Source: an uncultured Clostridia bacterium
GTDB lineage: Bacteria; Bacillota; Clostridia; TANB77; CAG-508
NCBI GenBank assembly: GCA_948857205.1
Contig: CAQPRV010000016.1
Coordinates: 1 to 22,889, forward strand
DNA length: 22,889 nt
Direction: 5' to 3'
In this document: piece after piece, positions 15,477-22,679 of the stretch
Numbering within the stretch: position 1 is the first letter of the stretch
How the letters are laid out: each line of letters begins with the position of its first letter
Notes under the pieces: generated by a model
What the model was told of the DNA's origin: nothing
Database searches by the model: none
Seen by the model: only the letters and a program-made list of their open reading frames with translations
Made by a program: the position numbers and the translations under genes

Positions 15477-16031
15477 TTAGTTTATATATTCCATAATCTC
15501 TCTAAATTCTTTATATCCAGATTTTTCATTAAAATGTTCTGCTTTATTTATTATGATTTTCTTGCCTTTGACAATATCTGCAAACATTTCTGCTTTTTCT
15601 ATTGGAACATATGGATCATTATCAGAATAAAAGCATATTACTTCATTACATAGTTCACATATCTGCTTTAATTCTTTATCTTCTATATAAAACGAATCAT
15701 ATAAACCGTTATCTTTATCAAATTTTATATTATTAAATGCTGCAACTGTAATTAATTTTTTTATTTTTATTCCATGCTCTATTAAAAACTTTGCTATAAA
15801 AATTCCACCTAAACTATGTGTAATAAAAGTTGTGTGTTCTGTAATATATCCAATTTTAAAATAAGACATTAATATTGTACTCCAGCTCTCATAATCTTGT
15901 TTATATGGAGTTGTAAAACTTGGAACTATACAATTTAATTTTCTTTTACTTAATTGAAATTTTAATGATGGAATCCAATTTTTATATGGATTACCATAAG
16001 AGCCATGAATAATAATATAATTCTTTTCCAT
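15477..16031 (-). CDS. RBBP9/YdeN-type alpha/beta hydrolase
   Basis: This 184-residue serine hydrolase has an N-terminal IIIHGSYGNPYKNWIPSL, the nucleophile in FITHSLGGIF (HSLGG form of the elbow), the Asp in CFYSDNDPYVPIEKA and the His in KAEHFNEKSGY. These are the RBBP9/YdeN family landmarks. Family members are small cytosolic hydrolases of largely unknown substrate. GAGGTG lies about 6 bases before the ATG. Its last 12 codons have a near-copy stranded at 7878-7919. Confidence 0.88.
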   Translation of the reverse strand: MEKNYIIIHGSYGNPYKNWIPSLKFQLSKRKLNCIVPSFTTPYKQDYESWSTILMSYFKIGYITEHTTFITHSLGGIFIAKFLIEHGIKIKKLITVAAFNNIKFDKDNGLYDSFYIEDKELKQICELCNEVICFYSDNDPYVPIEKAEMFADIVKGKKIIINKAEHFNEKSGYKEFREIMEYIN

Positions 16032-16040
16032 ACCACACCT

Positions 16041-16412
16041 CTATATAAATTTATATTCATTTTGCTCTAAAACTTTAATTGCTTTCTCTAGTTTATCAGC
16101 TTTTACTAATATATAATCTGTATTATATGTAGAAATTGCATATATACTAATTTTAGCTTGTGCAAGTATATTGCTTATTTTTGACAATATTCCTATTAAT
16201 GCAAAATCTAATGTTCCCACAATTTTTATTGCTTTCCAGTTATATTCAACTACATTGCTTAAAATATTTACATCTTCATTTACTACTATAGATAATTCTT
16301 CATCTGTCTTTGTAATTGAATAAAATTCTTGTTTATATACTATTTCTGATACAATTTCATTTGGTTCTAATTTCACTATTTTTAATTTATTATCTAATAT
16401 TTTTAATTTCAT
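16041..16412 (-). CDS. ACT-domain protein
   Basis: This 123-residue protein resembles stand-alone paired ACT-domain proteins. The first half, about residues 1-60, has EFYSITKTDEELSIVV. The second reads KIVGTLDFALIGILSKISNI, then LAQAKISIYAISTYNTDYIL and VKADKLEKAIKVLEQN. ACT domains bind amino acids or nucleosides as regulators. No catalytic domain is attached. AAGGAG precedes the ATG. Ligand unknown. Confidence 0.85.
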   Translation of the reverse strand: MKLKILDNKLKIVKLEPNEIVSEIVYKQEFYSITKTDEELSIVVNEDVNILSNVVEYNWKAIKIVGTLDFALIGILSKISNILAQAKISIYAISTYNTDYILVKADKLEKAIKVLEQNEYKFI

Positions 16413-16426
16413 AGTTAGTCTCCTTT

Positions 16427-16546
16427 TTATTTAATAATTTCTCCTGAACAATGTAATTCATATATTAAATTATCTTATTTATATATTTGTTCAATTCCAT
16501 CAAAATTTTCTATTGTGCTATTAGCATAAGTTGATTTCTTCGCTCT
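16427..16546 (-). pseudogene. Coding remnant with an in-frame stop, perhaps DUF5680-like
   Basis: The minus strand reads RAKKSTYANSTIENFDGIEQ, then IYK, stop (16475-16477), then DNLIYELHCSGEIIK, stop. The two halves look like one protein split by a nonsense codon. AKKSTYAN followed by a short IY...DNLIYE.H..G pattern recalls the start and end of DUF5680 proteins with the centre lost. That family name is a guess. Confidence 0.5.
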
Positions 16547-16548
16547 TA

Positions 16549-16935
16549 TTAAAAATTAATAAATGTATCATCAATAGCACTTTTTGCATAATATGTTTCT
16601 GCATAAAAACTATTACTTCTTAACATTTTTTCTATAGATTCAAATTCATAATCTGCAAATTCGCAACATAATTTTAAAATTTCTTTTTCATTGTTTTTAT
16701 TTAAAATATATTTTTTTATTTCTCCATTATTAAATTTAAAAATAAATACCTTATATTTTCCTAAATATTCATTCCAAAAACCGTTTTCAAGTGTCTCGCA
16801 TATATATTTTTCAAATAATTCAATCCTATTTTCATCAAAAGTAACTCCATAATTATTTCCAAATGATTTAATTTCAAAATTATTTTGTTTTAATTTTTCA
16901 ATATTGTTAATTCCCATTAAATAACTATAATTCAT
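16549..16935 (-). CDS. Uncharacterised 128-residue protein
   Basis: I do not recognise the family. The protein is soluble with no signal peptide or membrane helix, rich in Asn, Glu and aromatic residues. Notable pieces are NNYGVTFDENRIELFEKYI, FWNEYLGKYKVFIFKFNNGE, ILKLCCEFADYEFESIEKML and FYAETYYAKSAIDDTF. GGAGGA lies about 7 bases before the ATG. It is the first intact gene after the promoter candidate at 17076-17104, with about 140 bases of leader, and is followed by ACT and hydrolase genes. The coding assignment rests on a long open frame with a good ribosome binding site. Confidence 0.75.
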   Translation of the reverse strand: MNYSYLMGINNIEKLKQNNFEIKSFGNNYGVTFDENRIELFEKYICETLENGFWNEYLGKYKVFIFKFNNGEIKKYILNKNNEKEILKLCCEFADYEFESIEKMLRSNSFYAETYYAKSAIDDTFINF

Positions 16936-17075
16936 ATTATTTTTCCTCCATCTATATTGGCTAATAATCGTATTCCATCTTTACTATCATTCCTTCCTTA
17001 AGGCACAAATCAGTATAAATAATTTACATTTATTGTTAATTATTCAACCTTTACTCTCCTCATCATTATGTTGTA

Positions 17076-17104
17076 ATTCTATCATAAGTTAACCATTTTT
17101 ACAA
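17076..17104 (-). promoter_or_regulatory. Candidate promoter upstream of the 16549 gene
   Basis: On the minus strand TTGTAA, 17 bases, then TGATAGAAT (extended -10). The sequence from TTATTGTAAAAAT to AACTTATGATA nearly repeats the candidate at 11323-11351. The leader to the 16549 gene contains a decayed reading RNDSKDGIRLLANIDGGKII, probably another gene tail, ending at the next gene's start. Confidence 0.55.
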
Positions 17105-17289
17105 TAAAATCCGAAATTAAAAGTTCTATTATATACATTTAATCTATGCAATTTACCTGTATCAATAAAAGGCATAAAAACAATATACTTTTTATCTTAT
17201 GTCATAAAATTAAAGTTTGTCTTACATAATCAATTTGTTTTATTTGTATCTGTAACTCCATTAGTTTTACTTCAAAGCTTTTTTAGAAT

Positions 17290-17350
17290 AAAAAAACGAA
17301 TTGTCAGAATTTCTAAGTGATGGCAATCATAAAGAAATTCTAGAAATTCG
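17290..17350 (-). terminator. Nested palindrome with T-run, probable terminator
   Basis: Fifty-four bases (17297-17350) fold as three stacked stems: CGAATT/AATTCG (6 bp), AGAATTTCT/AGAAATTCT (9 bp), TGAT/ATCA (4 bp) with a GGCA loop on the plus strand (TGCC on the minus). Symmetric 3-base internal loops separate them. On the minus strand seven T's (17290-17296) follow directly, as in an intrinsic terminator. It lies about 200 bases past the recombinase stop. The stem is very AT-rich for a terminator. Confidence 0.55.
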
Positions 17351-17455
17351 CATATTTATCTTCTACAGATATTTTTTTTATTTTTTATAAAATTCCCTAT
17401 TTTTATCTTTTTTCGTCAAACTCTCTCATATCAGCACTTACAAGTTATCTATTTC

Positions 17456-17550
17456 AGATATTCCTATCTTATATTCAATATCTGTGGTATGTATCTTAAA
17501 GCTATGAAAATTTGCTTAAATTTTACTAATTTGCTATGTTGGAAGAAATG
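17456..17550 (-). repeat. Dispersed repeat, copy B
   Basis: Same-orientation partner of 14031-14125. This copy begins 8 bases past the stop codon of the recombinase remnant, so the repeat may be the natural 3' flank of that recombinase gene. It also contains an 8-bp inverted pair CAGATATT/AATATCTG that copy A has lost. Confidence 0.75.
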
Positions 17551-17557
17551 TCTCTTT

Positions 17558-18104
17558 CTATCTGCTCTTCTGTTCCTTTTTGGTTAATTGTTTTATTAAA
17601 TTTAATTTCTTTTCTGGTTCTTCTGATAATTCATAACTATCAGTCTTTTTACTACTTTTCAAGATAAAACTAATTACATATGGATTTTTATTTCCTTTTT
17701 CATCAATTTCTCCAATAATTACTTTGTCTATTAATATATCAAATACTTCTCTGTCAAATTCAGTTATGATATCATGACTTTTTAAAAGATATTTGATTCC
17801 TTCCATTTTAGATTTTAAGTTATCTTCTTTATTTACTGTACTAGCTTTGTTTTCTATTTGTTTTTGAATGTTCCTTATTTTTCTTTCTATTTCATAATTT
17901 TTTTCTTTAAAAGCCTCTTCCGTAATTGTATTATCTAACTTTAAATCTAATAATTTCTTTAGTTTTTCTTTCAAGTCATGTTTTTGTATATTTAGTTTTT
18001 CAATTTCTTCTTTTCTATTATTTTCTTGTAATATTGTTTCTGCCTTTTCCATAAAGTTTCTAATGATAGTAACTTTATCTGTGCATAAAACTCTATAATC
18101 ATCT
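17558..18104 (-). pseudogene. C-terminal remnant of a large serine recombinase
   Basis: The ATG-started reading is 164 residues (from 18052), but the frame runs open upstream through YKCFLDDYRVLCTDKVTIIR to the join with Ppx sequence near 18105. Helical, Lys/Glu-rich sequence (KLKKLLDLKLDNTITEEAFK, YEIERKIRNIQKQIEN) is followed by DREVFDILIDKVIIGEIDE and VISFILKSS. This is the coiled-coil and terminal segment of transposon- or phage-type large serine recombinases. The catalytic resolvase domain, with its Ser nucleophile, and the zinc ribbon are absent. It cannot recombine DNA itself. It marks a former mobile element in the array. Confidence 0.85.
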
Positions 18105-18209
18105 AAAAAACATTTGTATTGTTTTTCCCTGTAATTTTTCTATTATCTTACCATCAAACTTATCAACTTTAGTGCAAGTTGAGCCAACTTCTACAATTAT
18201 TTAATTCAT
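18105..18209 (-). pseudogene. Ppx-like gene remnant (N-terminal 33 codons)
   Basis: The minus strand reads MN, stop, then IIVEVGSTCTKVDKFDGKII and EKLQGKTIQ. The intact gene at 1649-2524 begins MNKIIVEVGSTCTKVDKFDG, then KIIEKLEGNTIQ. The third codon has changed from AAA to TAA. The upstream spacer and ribosome binding site match those before the intact gene, and both follow an HD-type C-terminus. Similarity ends at about 18105, where recombinase sequence begins. Confidence 0.9.
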
Positions 18210-18235
18210 ATAACTTTTTCTCCTTACAAATGTTA

Positions 18236-18886
18236 CTATTCTTTCTTTAATTTTAATAAATCATTATCTTTTATATAATTTGCTATTTCTTCAAATACTT
18301 TCTCTGTATATATTGGTCTATCATTTTCAATAAATAAATCTGCAACTGTTTTTTCTCCATTATTTAATAACTTTTGAACTCTGGATTCTTTAAGAAGATG
18401 TGCATTTTCTTTTTTATTTATATCAATAGATTTTTCTTCACAATATAACTTACATTGTATATCTGCTTCCAGTTTATCACACATTTTTGCAACAATAGAT
18501 TCTTTTGTTTTCATGTTTTCAAATTCTTCTATTAATTCTATGTATTGTACTTTTTTATCTAAAATGCTCAATACTTCTTCTACTGCTTGTTTTCCTATCT
18601 TCCTTTTTTCTTCTTTTGTAACTTTATCAAATGGTGTTAAATCTCCTATTTTAATTTCTTCTATTTCATGTAATACAAGCATTATTATCACTTTATATAA
18701 ATCAATATCTAATTGAAATTGAGAATCTATTGATATTGCTAAAATACATGTACCATAAATATGTTCTGCAACACTTTCTACTCTTTGTCTATCTATATTC
18801 CATACTTTCCATCCACTTCTAATTTTGTCCTTAAGATCTATTGCTAATAAATAGAATTGAAGTAAGTTTTTTATTTTATTCTCCAT
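18236..18886 (-). CDS. HD-domain phosphohydrolase (YfbR-like nucleotidase group)
   Basis: This 216-residue protein has HD-fold metal sites: His in RVESVAEHIYGTCILAI near residue 42, MLVLHEIEEIKIGDLTPF near 69-86 (His-Glu rather than His-Asp), and the C-terminal metal Asp in MCDKLEADIQCKLY. This pattern matches the HD_3/YfbR-like branch, which includes 5'-deoxynucleotidases. AGGATGGA lies upstream, 18 bases after the deformylase stop codon. The C-terminal 75 residues are duplicated in the chimera at 2553-3152. Nucleotidase activity is inferred from family. Confidence 0.87.
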   Translation of the reverse strand: MENKIKNLLQFYLLAIDLKDKIRSGWKVWNIDRQRVESVAEHIYGTCILAISIDSQFQLDIDLYKVIIMLVLHEIEEIKIGDLTPFDKVTKEEKRKIGKQAVEEVLSILDKKVQYIELIEEFENMKTKESIVAKMCDKLEADIQCKLYCEEKSIDINKKENAHLLKESRVQKLLNNGEKTVADLFIENDRPIYTEKVFEEIANYIKDNDLLKLKKE

Positions 18887-18904
18887 TGTTTATTCCATCC
18901 TATT

Positions 18905-19450
18905 TTACTTGTTTTCTTCTTTTAGATTAAATTTATTTATCATATCTTTAGTTGCAAATCCGTTATGCTCTTTTACTTTTTCTAAAAATACTATTCCATC
19001 TAAATGATCGCATTCATGTTGTATATCTCTTGCAGTAAATCCTTTTACTTGTTTTATAACTTTTTCGCCTTTTTCATTATAATATGTAACTTCAATATTT
19101 GTGTATCTCTCTACTTTTCCTCTAATTGAAGGAACACTTAAACAACCTTCAAATTCACTTTCTGTTTCTTCAGATAGTTTTTTCCATGTTGGATTTATCA
19201 TTACTGTAGTTGGTACTTCTTCACAATCTTTATATGTACATTTTTCTTTATTTACTTGAATTATTACTATTCTTCTATCTATCCCTGCTTGTGGTGCAGC
19301 AATTCTAAACCCCTCTGTAAAGTTTAATGTTTCCTTTAAATCTTCAATTTCTTCTAATATTTCTTGATTAATATTTTTTATATCTACTTCTTTACATTTT
19401 GTACTTAATATTGGATCTCCAACTTCTCTTACTTTTAATACTTTTCCCAT
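18905..19450 (-). CDS. def: Peptide deformylase
   Basis: This 181-residue protein is a complete peptide deformylase, which removes the formyl group from the initiator methionine of new proteins. Motif 1 is GFRIAAPQAG (usual form GxGxAAPQ; Arg replaces the second Gly), motif 2 is EGCLS with the metal Cys, and motif 3 is QHECDHLDG with the two His ligands and catalytic Glu. AGGAG precedes the ATG. It is not next to fmt or priA in this window, so it may be a secondary copy. The change in motif 1 is unusual and may affect inhibitor binding. Confidence 0.93.
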   Translation of the reverse strand: MGKVLKVREVGDPILSTKCKEVDIKNINQEILEEIEDLKETLNFTEGFRIAAPQAGIDRRIVIIQVNKEKCTYKDCEEVPTTVMINPTWKKLSEETESEFEGCLSVPSIRGKVERYTNIEVTYYNEKGEKVIKQVKGFTARDIQHECDHLDGIVFLEKVKEHNGFATKDMINKFNLKEENK

Positions 19451-19467
19451 TTTTTTTACTCCTATTT

Positions 19468-19575
19468 CTAATTAACAAACAATACATCTATTATATCTCT
19501 ATATCTATCCTCTAATATTACTCTAGTTCTTGGACTTAACTTATTATAGTCACTTTCTAATTTCTTTCTAACATA
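19468..19575 (-). pseudogene. Unidentified gene tail of 35 codons
   Basis: The minus strand reads YVRKKLESDYNKLSPRTRVI then LEDRYRDIIDVLFVN and stop, without a start codon; a stop codon lies just upstream in frame. It looks like the helical end of a lost gene. I do not recognise it. Confidence 0.45.
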
Positions 19576-19578
19576 TTA

Positions 19579-19592
19579 GTTGACAAGTCAAC
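19579..19592. promoter_or_regulatory. Perfect 6-bp dyad, possible operator
   Basis: GTTGAC - AA - GTCAAC is a perfect inverted repeat in the spacer between the 84-residue gene and the deformylase. No T-run follows, so it is not a terminator. It could be a repressor site, but no clear promoter overlaps it. Confidence 0.3.
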
Positions 19593-19604
19593 ACATTTTA
19601 ATTA

Positions 19605-19859
19605 TTAAGTGTTGATATTTAAGTCATTTGCGACCTTATATTCAATATCTTCCATATCTGGAAATATCTCTTTAACTCTTTTTAAAGTTAACATTAACAT
19701 TTTAGGTTGCGGATTCTTTTTATCGCTTGACAACAACTTTTGTGTATAGCAATTTTCAGCAGTTTTAAATAAAACATACTTATTTCCATTAAATTTATAA
19801 AAAATTTGATATCCATTTTTCAAATCTAACCACATTTTTTCAAAAGTATAATCTTCCAT
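19605..19859 (-). CDS. Uncharacterised 84-residue protein
   Basis: Unknown family. The sequence MEDYTFEKMWLDLKNGYQIF, YKFNGNKYVLFKTAENCYTQ, then PQPKMLMLTLKRVKEIFPDM suggests a small alpha/beta protein with a beta-hairpin (YKFNGNKYVLFK). There is no signal peptide or membrane helix. GGGAG lies 8 bases before the ATG. It sits 42 bases after ligA and is probably co-transcribed with it. Confidence 0.7.
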   Translation of the reverse strand: MEDYTFEKMWLDLKNGYQIFYKFNGNKYVLFKTAENCYTQKLLSSDKKNPQPKMLMLTLKRVKEIFPDMEDIEYKVANDLNINT

Positions 19860-19901
19860 AAATTTTACTCCCTTCTTATAAGTTTACTTAAGTATTAAAA
19901 T

Positions 19902-21902
19902 TCATTTAATCATATCTTTAAATTCCTCTTCTGATATTATTTGTATTCCCATACTTTGAGCCTTTGCTAATTTACTTCCTGCATCATCACCAGCCAACAC
20001 ATAATCTGTTTTCTTAGATACAGTTCCAGAAGTCTTACCACCAAAATTCTCAATTATATTAGATGCTTCTGTTCTAGTAAACTCTTCCAAACTTCCTGTT
20101 AACACAAATACTTTTCCTTCAAACCTATTATCTTCACTTTCCTCTGCAAGATATTTTGTATTAACACCAGACTCCTCCAACCTTTTAATCAAATCATGTG
20201 TCTGTTCTTGCGAGAAAAACTCTGTAATATTATTTGCAACAATTGGTCCTATATCTTTAATTAAAGCCAATTCTTCTGATGTTGATTGCATCAGATTACT
20301 AATTGTCTTATATTTTTTTGCTAAAATTTTAGATGCTTTTACACCTACATTTCTTATCCCTAAACCAGTAATTAATTTAAATAAATCATTTTCTTTACTT
20401 TTATTTATGCTATTAACTAAATTTTGTGCAAATTTACTTCCATTCTGTTTTAGAGTAGAAATTTCTTCAAAGGACAAATTATAAATATCTGCAATATTAC
20501 TAATTAATTGTTTTTCTAATAATTGATTTATAATATTTTCCCCTAAGCCTTCTATATTCATTGCTTCTCTTGAAACAAAATGAATTAAATTTCTACTTAA
20601 CTTTGCTGGACATTCTATGCCTGTACATCTTATTACCACTTCTCCTTCTTGTCTTACTGCTGGTGCTCCACAAACGGGACACTGTGTAGGCATTTTAAAT
20701 TCCTTTTCCTTTCCATTTCTCTTATTTACTTGTACTTCAACAATTTCTGGTATAACATCTCCAGCCTTTTGTATAACTACTTTATCACCAATTTTTAAAT
20801 CTTTTTCTTTTATAAAATCTTCATTATGAAGAGTTGTCTTTGATATTGTTGACCCTGCTACTTTTACTGGTTCTAAAATCGCCATTGGTGTTATTGCACC
20901 TGTTCTTCCTACTTGACAAATTATTTCTTTTAAGGTTGTCTCTTTTTTTTCTGGTGGATATTTATATGCTATTGCCCATCTTGGTGTCTTAGCAGTTGTT
21001 CCTAAGATTTGCCTAAAATCTAAATCATCCACTTTTATAACTGCTCCATCTATTCCAAAACTTAACTCTTCTCTTTGATCACCTATTTGTTTTATCGCTT
21101 TTTCAATTTCTTCAATTGTATTACATTCTATTCTAACAGGATTCACATTAAATCCTATGTTTTGTAGGTATTCTAGTTCTTCGAAATGAGAATTGAATTC
21201 TATTCCTTCAACTTTTTGAACATTAAAAATATAAATATCTAATGGTCTTTTTTTAGTTATTTTACTATCTAATTGTCTAAGAGAACCTGCTGCTGCATTT
21301 CTAGCATTAGCAAATAGTTCTTCTTCATTTTCTTCTCTTTCTTGGTTCATTTTTTCAAAGTCTTTTTTTGATATAAAAACTTCTCCTCTAACTGTTATAT
21401 CAATTTTCTCTTTTAATTCTTTTGGTATTGTTTTTATTGTTTTTAGGTTTTCTGTAACATCCTCTCCTATTAACCCATTTCCTCTTGTTGCTCCTCTTAT
21501 AAATTTTCCATTTTTATATTCTAAAGCTGCTGATAAACCATCTATTTTTGTTTCAACAACATATTTTTTATTTTCTATTTCGTTTTCTTCTGCTTTTTCA
21601 TTTGTTTTTATAATGTATTCCTTTACTTCTTCTATACTGAATACATCTTGTAAACTTTGTAAGGGTACTTCATGTGTTATTTTTTTGAACCCTTCTTTTA
21701 CATTTCCGCCTACCTTTTGTGTTAGTGATTCTTTTGATTGAAATTCTGGATTTTCTTTTTCTAAATTTCTCAATTCTACCATTAACATGTCATATTCAAA
21801 ATCAGAGATTTCTGGCTTGTCATCATCATAATACTTTTTGGCATAATGTTCTACTTGCTTTCGTAATTCTTCAATTCTTTCTTTTGCCTGTTTTTTGTCC
21901 AA
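19902..21902 (-). CDS. ligA: NAD-dependent DNA ligase
   Basis: This full-length 666-residue ligase seals nicks during replication and repair. Domain Ia (YAKKYYDDDKPEISDFEYD) is at the N-terminus. The adenylated Lys is in VETKIDGLSAA, about residue 119. The OB fold has GRTGAITPMA, four zinc Cys lie in CPVCGAP...RCTGIECP, helix-hairpin-helix repeats follow (ITGLGIRNVG, IKDIGPIVANNI), and a BRCT domain ends the protein (EGKVFVLTGSLEEFTRTEAS). The start codon is TTG at 21902 and no Shine-Dalgarno sequence precedes it. The preceding 20 codons belong to the DUF3048 gene, whose reading overlaps ligA by 52 bases in another frame. Family N-termini usually begin with ATG at this point. Confidence 0.97.
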   Translation of the reverse strand: MDKKQAKERIEELRKQVEHYAKKYYDDDKPEISDFEYDMLMVELRNLEKENPEFQSKESLTQKVGGNVKEGFKKITHEVPLQSLQDVFSIEEVKEYIIKTNEKAEENEIENKKYVVETKIDGLSAALEYKNGKFIRGATRGNGLIGEDVTENLKTIKTIPKELKEKIDITVRGEVFISKKDFEKMNQEREENEEELFANARNAAAGSLRQLDSKITKKRPLDIYIFNVQKVEGIEFNSHFEELEYLQNIGFNVNPVRIECNTIEEIEKAIKQIGDQREELSFGIDGAVIKVDDLDFRQILGTTAKTPRWAIAYKYPPEKKETTLKEIICQVGRTGAITPMAILEPVKVAGSTISKTTLHNEDFIKEKDLKIGDKVVIQKAGDVIPEIVEVQVNKRNGKEKEFKMPTQCPVCGAPAVRQEGEVVIRCTGIECPAKLSRNLIHFVSREAMNIEGLGENIINQLLEKQLISNIADIYNLSFEEISTLKQNGSKFAQNLVNSINKSKENDLFKLITGLGIRNVGVKASKILAKKYKTISNLMQSTSEELALIKDIGPIVANNITEFFSQEQTHDLIKRLEESGVNTKYLAEESEDNRFEGKVFVLTGSLEEFTRTEASNIIENFGGKTSGTVSKKTDYVLAGDDAGSKLAKAQSMGIQIISEEEFKDMIK

Positions 21903-22660
21903 TCGGTTTGTTTTACATTTCTTGCATAACGTATGTATTTTTTACTTGCTTGATCATAAGTATAACTAACTGTATGTAATTTTGAATATGGAATCACAAT
22001 ATGATTTGCTTCTACTCCTTCAGTTAACTCTACTTCACTTGCTTGATAATTTAACACACTCTTTGTATTTGATTGTGTTTTATATCCTTTGTTTTCTGCC
22101 ATTTTTAATATATTTTTTGTGCTTGTTACAGCATTATGTGGTGCTTTTTTATCTTTTACTCTCCAAAAATCAGTTGAGCTTTGTGTAATTCCGTTTAAGT
22201 TATTTACTTTTAATGTTTTTATATCTGATTCTGCTTGTGGACTCCAACCATAATGTACATAGATTGCTTCATTTTCTAGTGCATAATCTAAAAAATAATG
22301 TCTTGAACTTCTAACTGGTCCAATTTTATCTAGGCTAACACCTTTAAATACTGGCATTAATCTTGTTTCTCCACCCTCAACAATAATTTCATAAACAAGA
22401 TATGCTTGGTTTAAACCTGCTTGTGGCCATGCTCCTTTATGATTATCAATCATAACAGCAATTGATCTATCATTTCCATTATATATTTTTATTTGTTCTT
22501 CTTTTTTCTTACCAGTGTCCTTTCCTAAAGAGATTATACCACCTTCGTTTTGTCCATCACTATTTTTATTTCCAATAACTTTCATTGCCAAAAGAACTCC
22601 TGCTGCTATTACTAGTATCACTAAAATAATTACTAAAAATTTGATTCCCTTATTTTTCAC
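21851..22660 (-). CDS. DUF3048 (YerB-like) protein, 3'-truncated by a join to ligA
   Basis: This 269-residue protein has an N-terminal membrane anchor (about residues 7-28, without a lipobox Cys), then the DUF3048 N-domain: SIAVMIDNHKGAWPQAGLNQ, EIIVEGGETRLMPVF, GPVRSSRHYFLDYA and YVHYGWSPQAESDI. The C-domain starts (VIPYSKLHTVSYTYDQ, YIRYARNVKQTDW) and then stops being family-like, reading TKNRQKKELKNYESK from ligA codons in a shifted frame. The family usually runs some 70-80 residues longer. Translation starts at GTG after AAGGAG. Function is unknown; homologues are extracytoplasmic. In Bacillus subtilis yerB also lies in the ligA neighbourhood. Confidence 0.85.
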   Translation of the reverse strand: MKNKGIKFLVIILVILVIAAGVLLAMKVIGNKNSDGQNEGGIISLGKDTGKKKEEQIKIYNGNDRSIAVMIDNHKGAWPQAGLNQAYLVYEIIVEGGETRLMPVFKGVSLDKIGPVRSSRHYFLDYALENEAIYVHYGWSPQAESDIKTLKVNNLNGITQSSTDFWRVKDKKAPHNAVTSTKNILKMAENKGYKTQSNTKSVLNYQASEVELTEGVEANHIVIPYSKLHTVSYTYDQASKKYIRYARNVKQTDWTKNRQKKELKNYESK

Positions 22661-22679
22661 TTTTCTTTCTCCTTATATT

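Larger units (their letters stand above)
17105..17557 (-). other. Gene-free stretch between promoter and recombinase remnant
   Basis: No intact gene in about 450 bases. It holds repeat copy B next to the recombinase end, a nested palindrome with a T-run, and a 19-codon reading MELQIQIKQIDYVRQTLIL (17202-17261), in frame with upstream SFEVKL. The latter looks like the coiled C-terminus of a regulator such as MerR, but is too short to assign. The part from 17105 to 17200 shows nothing I can identify. Confidence 0.5.

Noticed and set aside
17297..17350. An integron attC-like site
   Set aside because: The folded shape is suggestive, but no GTTRRRY core site is present and no integrase gene is in the window.
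1257..22188. Plus-strand open frames of 60-130 codons, for example 4118-4510 and 1962-2225
   Set aside because: They lie antisense to well-recognised minus-strand genes, lack ribosome binding sites and read as Phe/Ser/Ile-rich complements of AT-rich codons.
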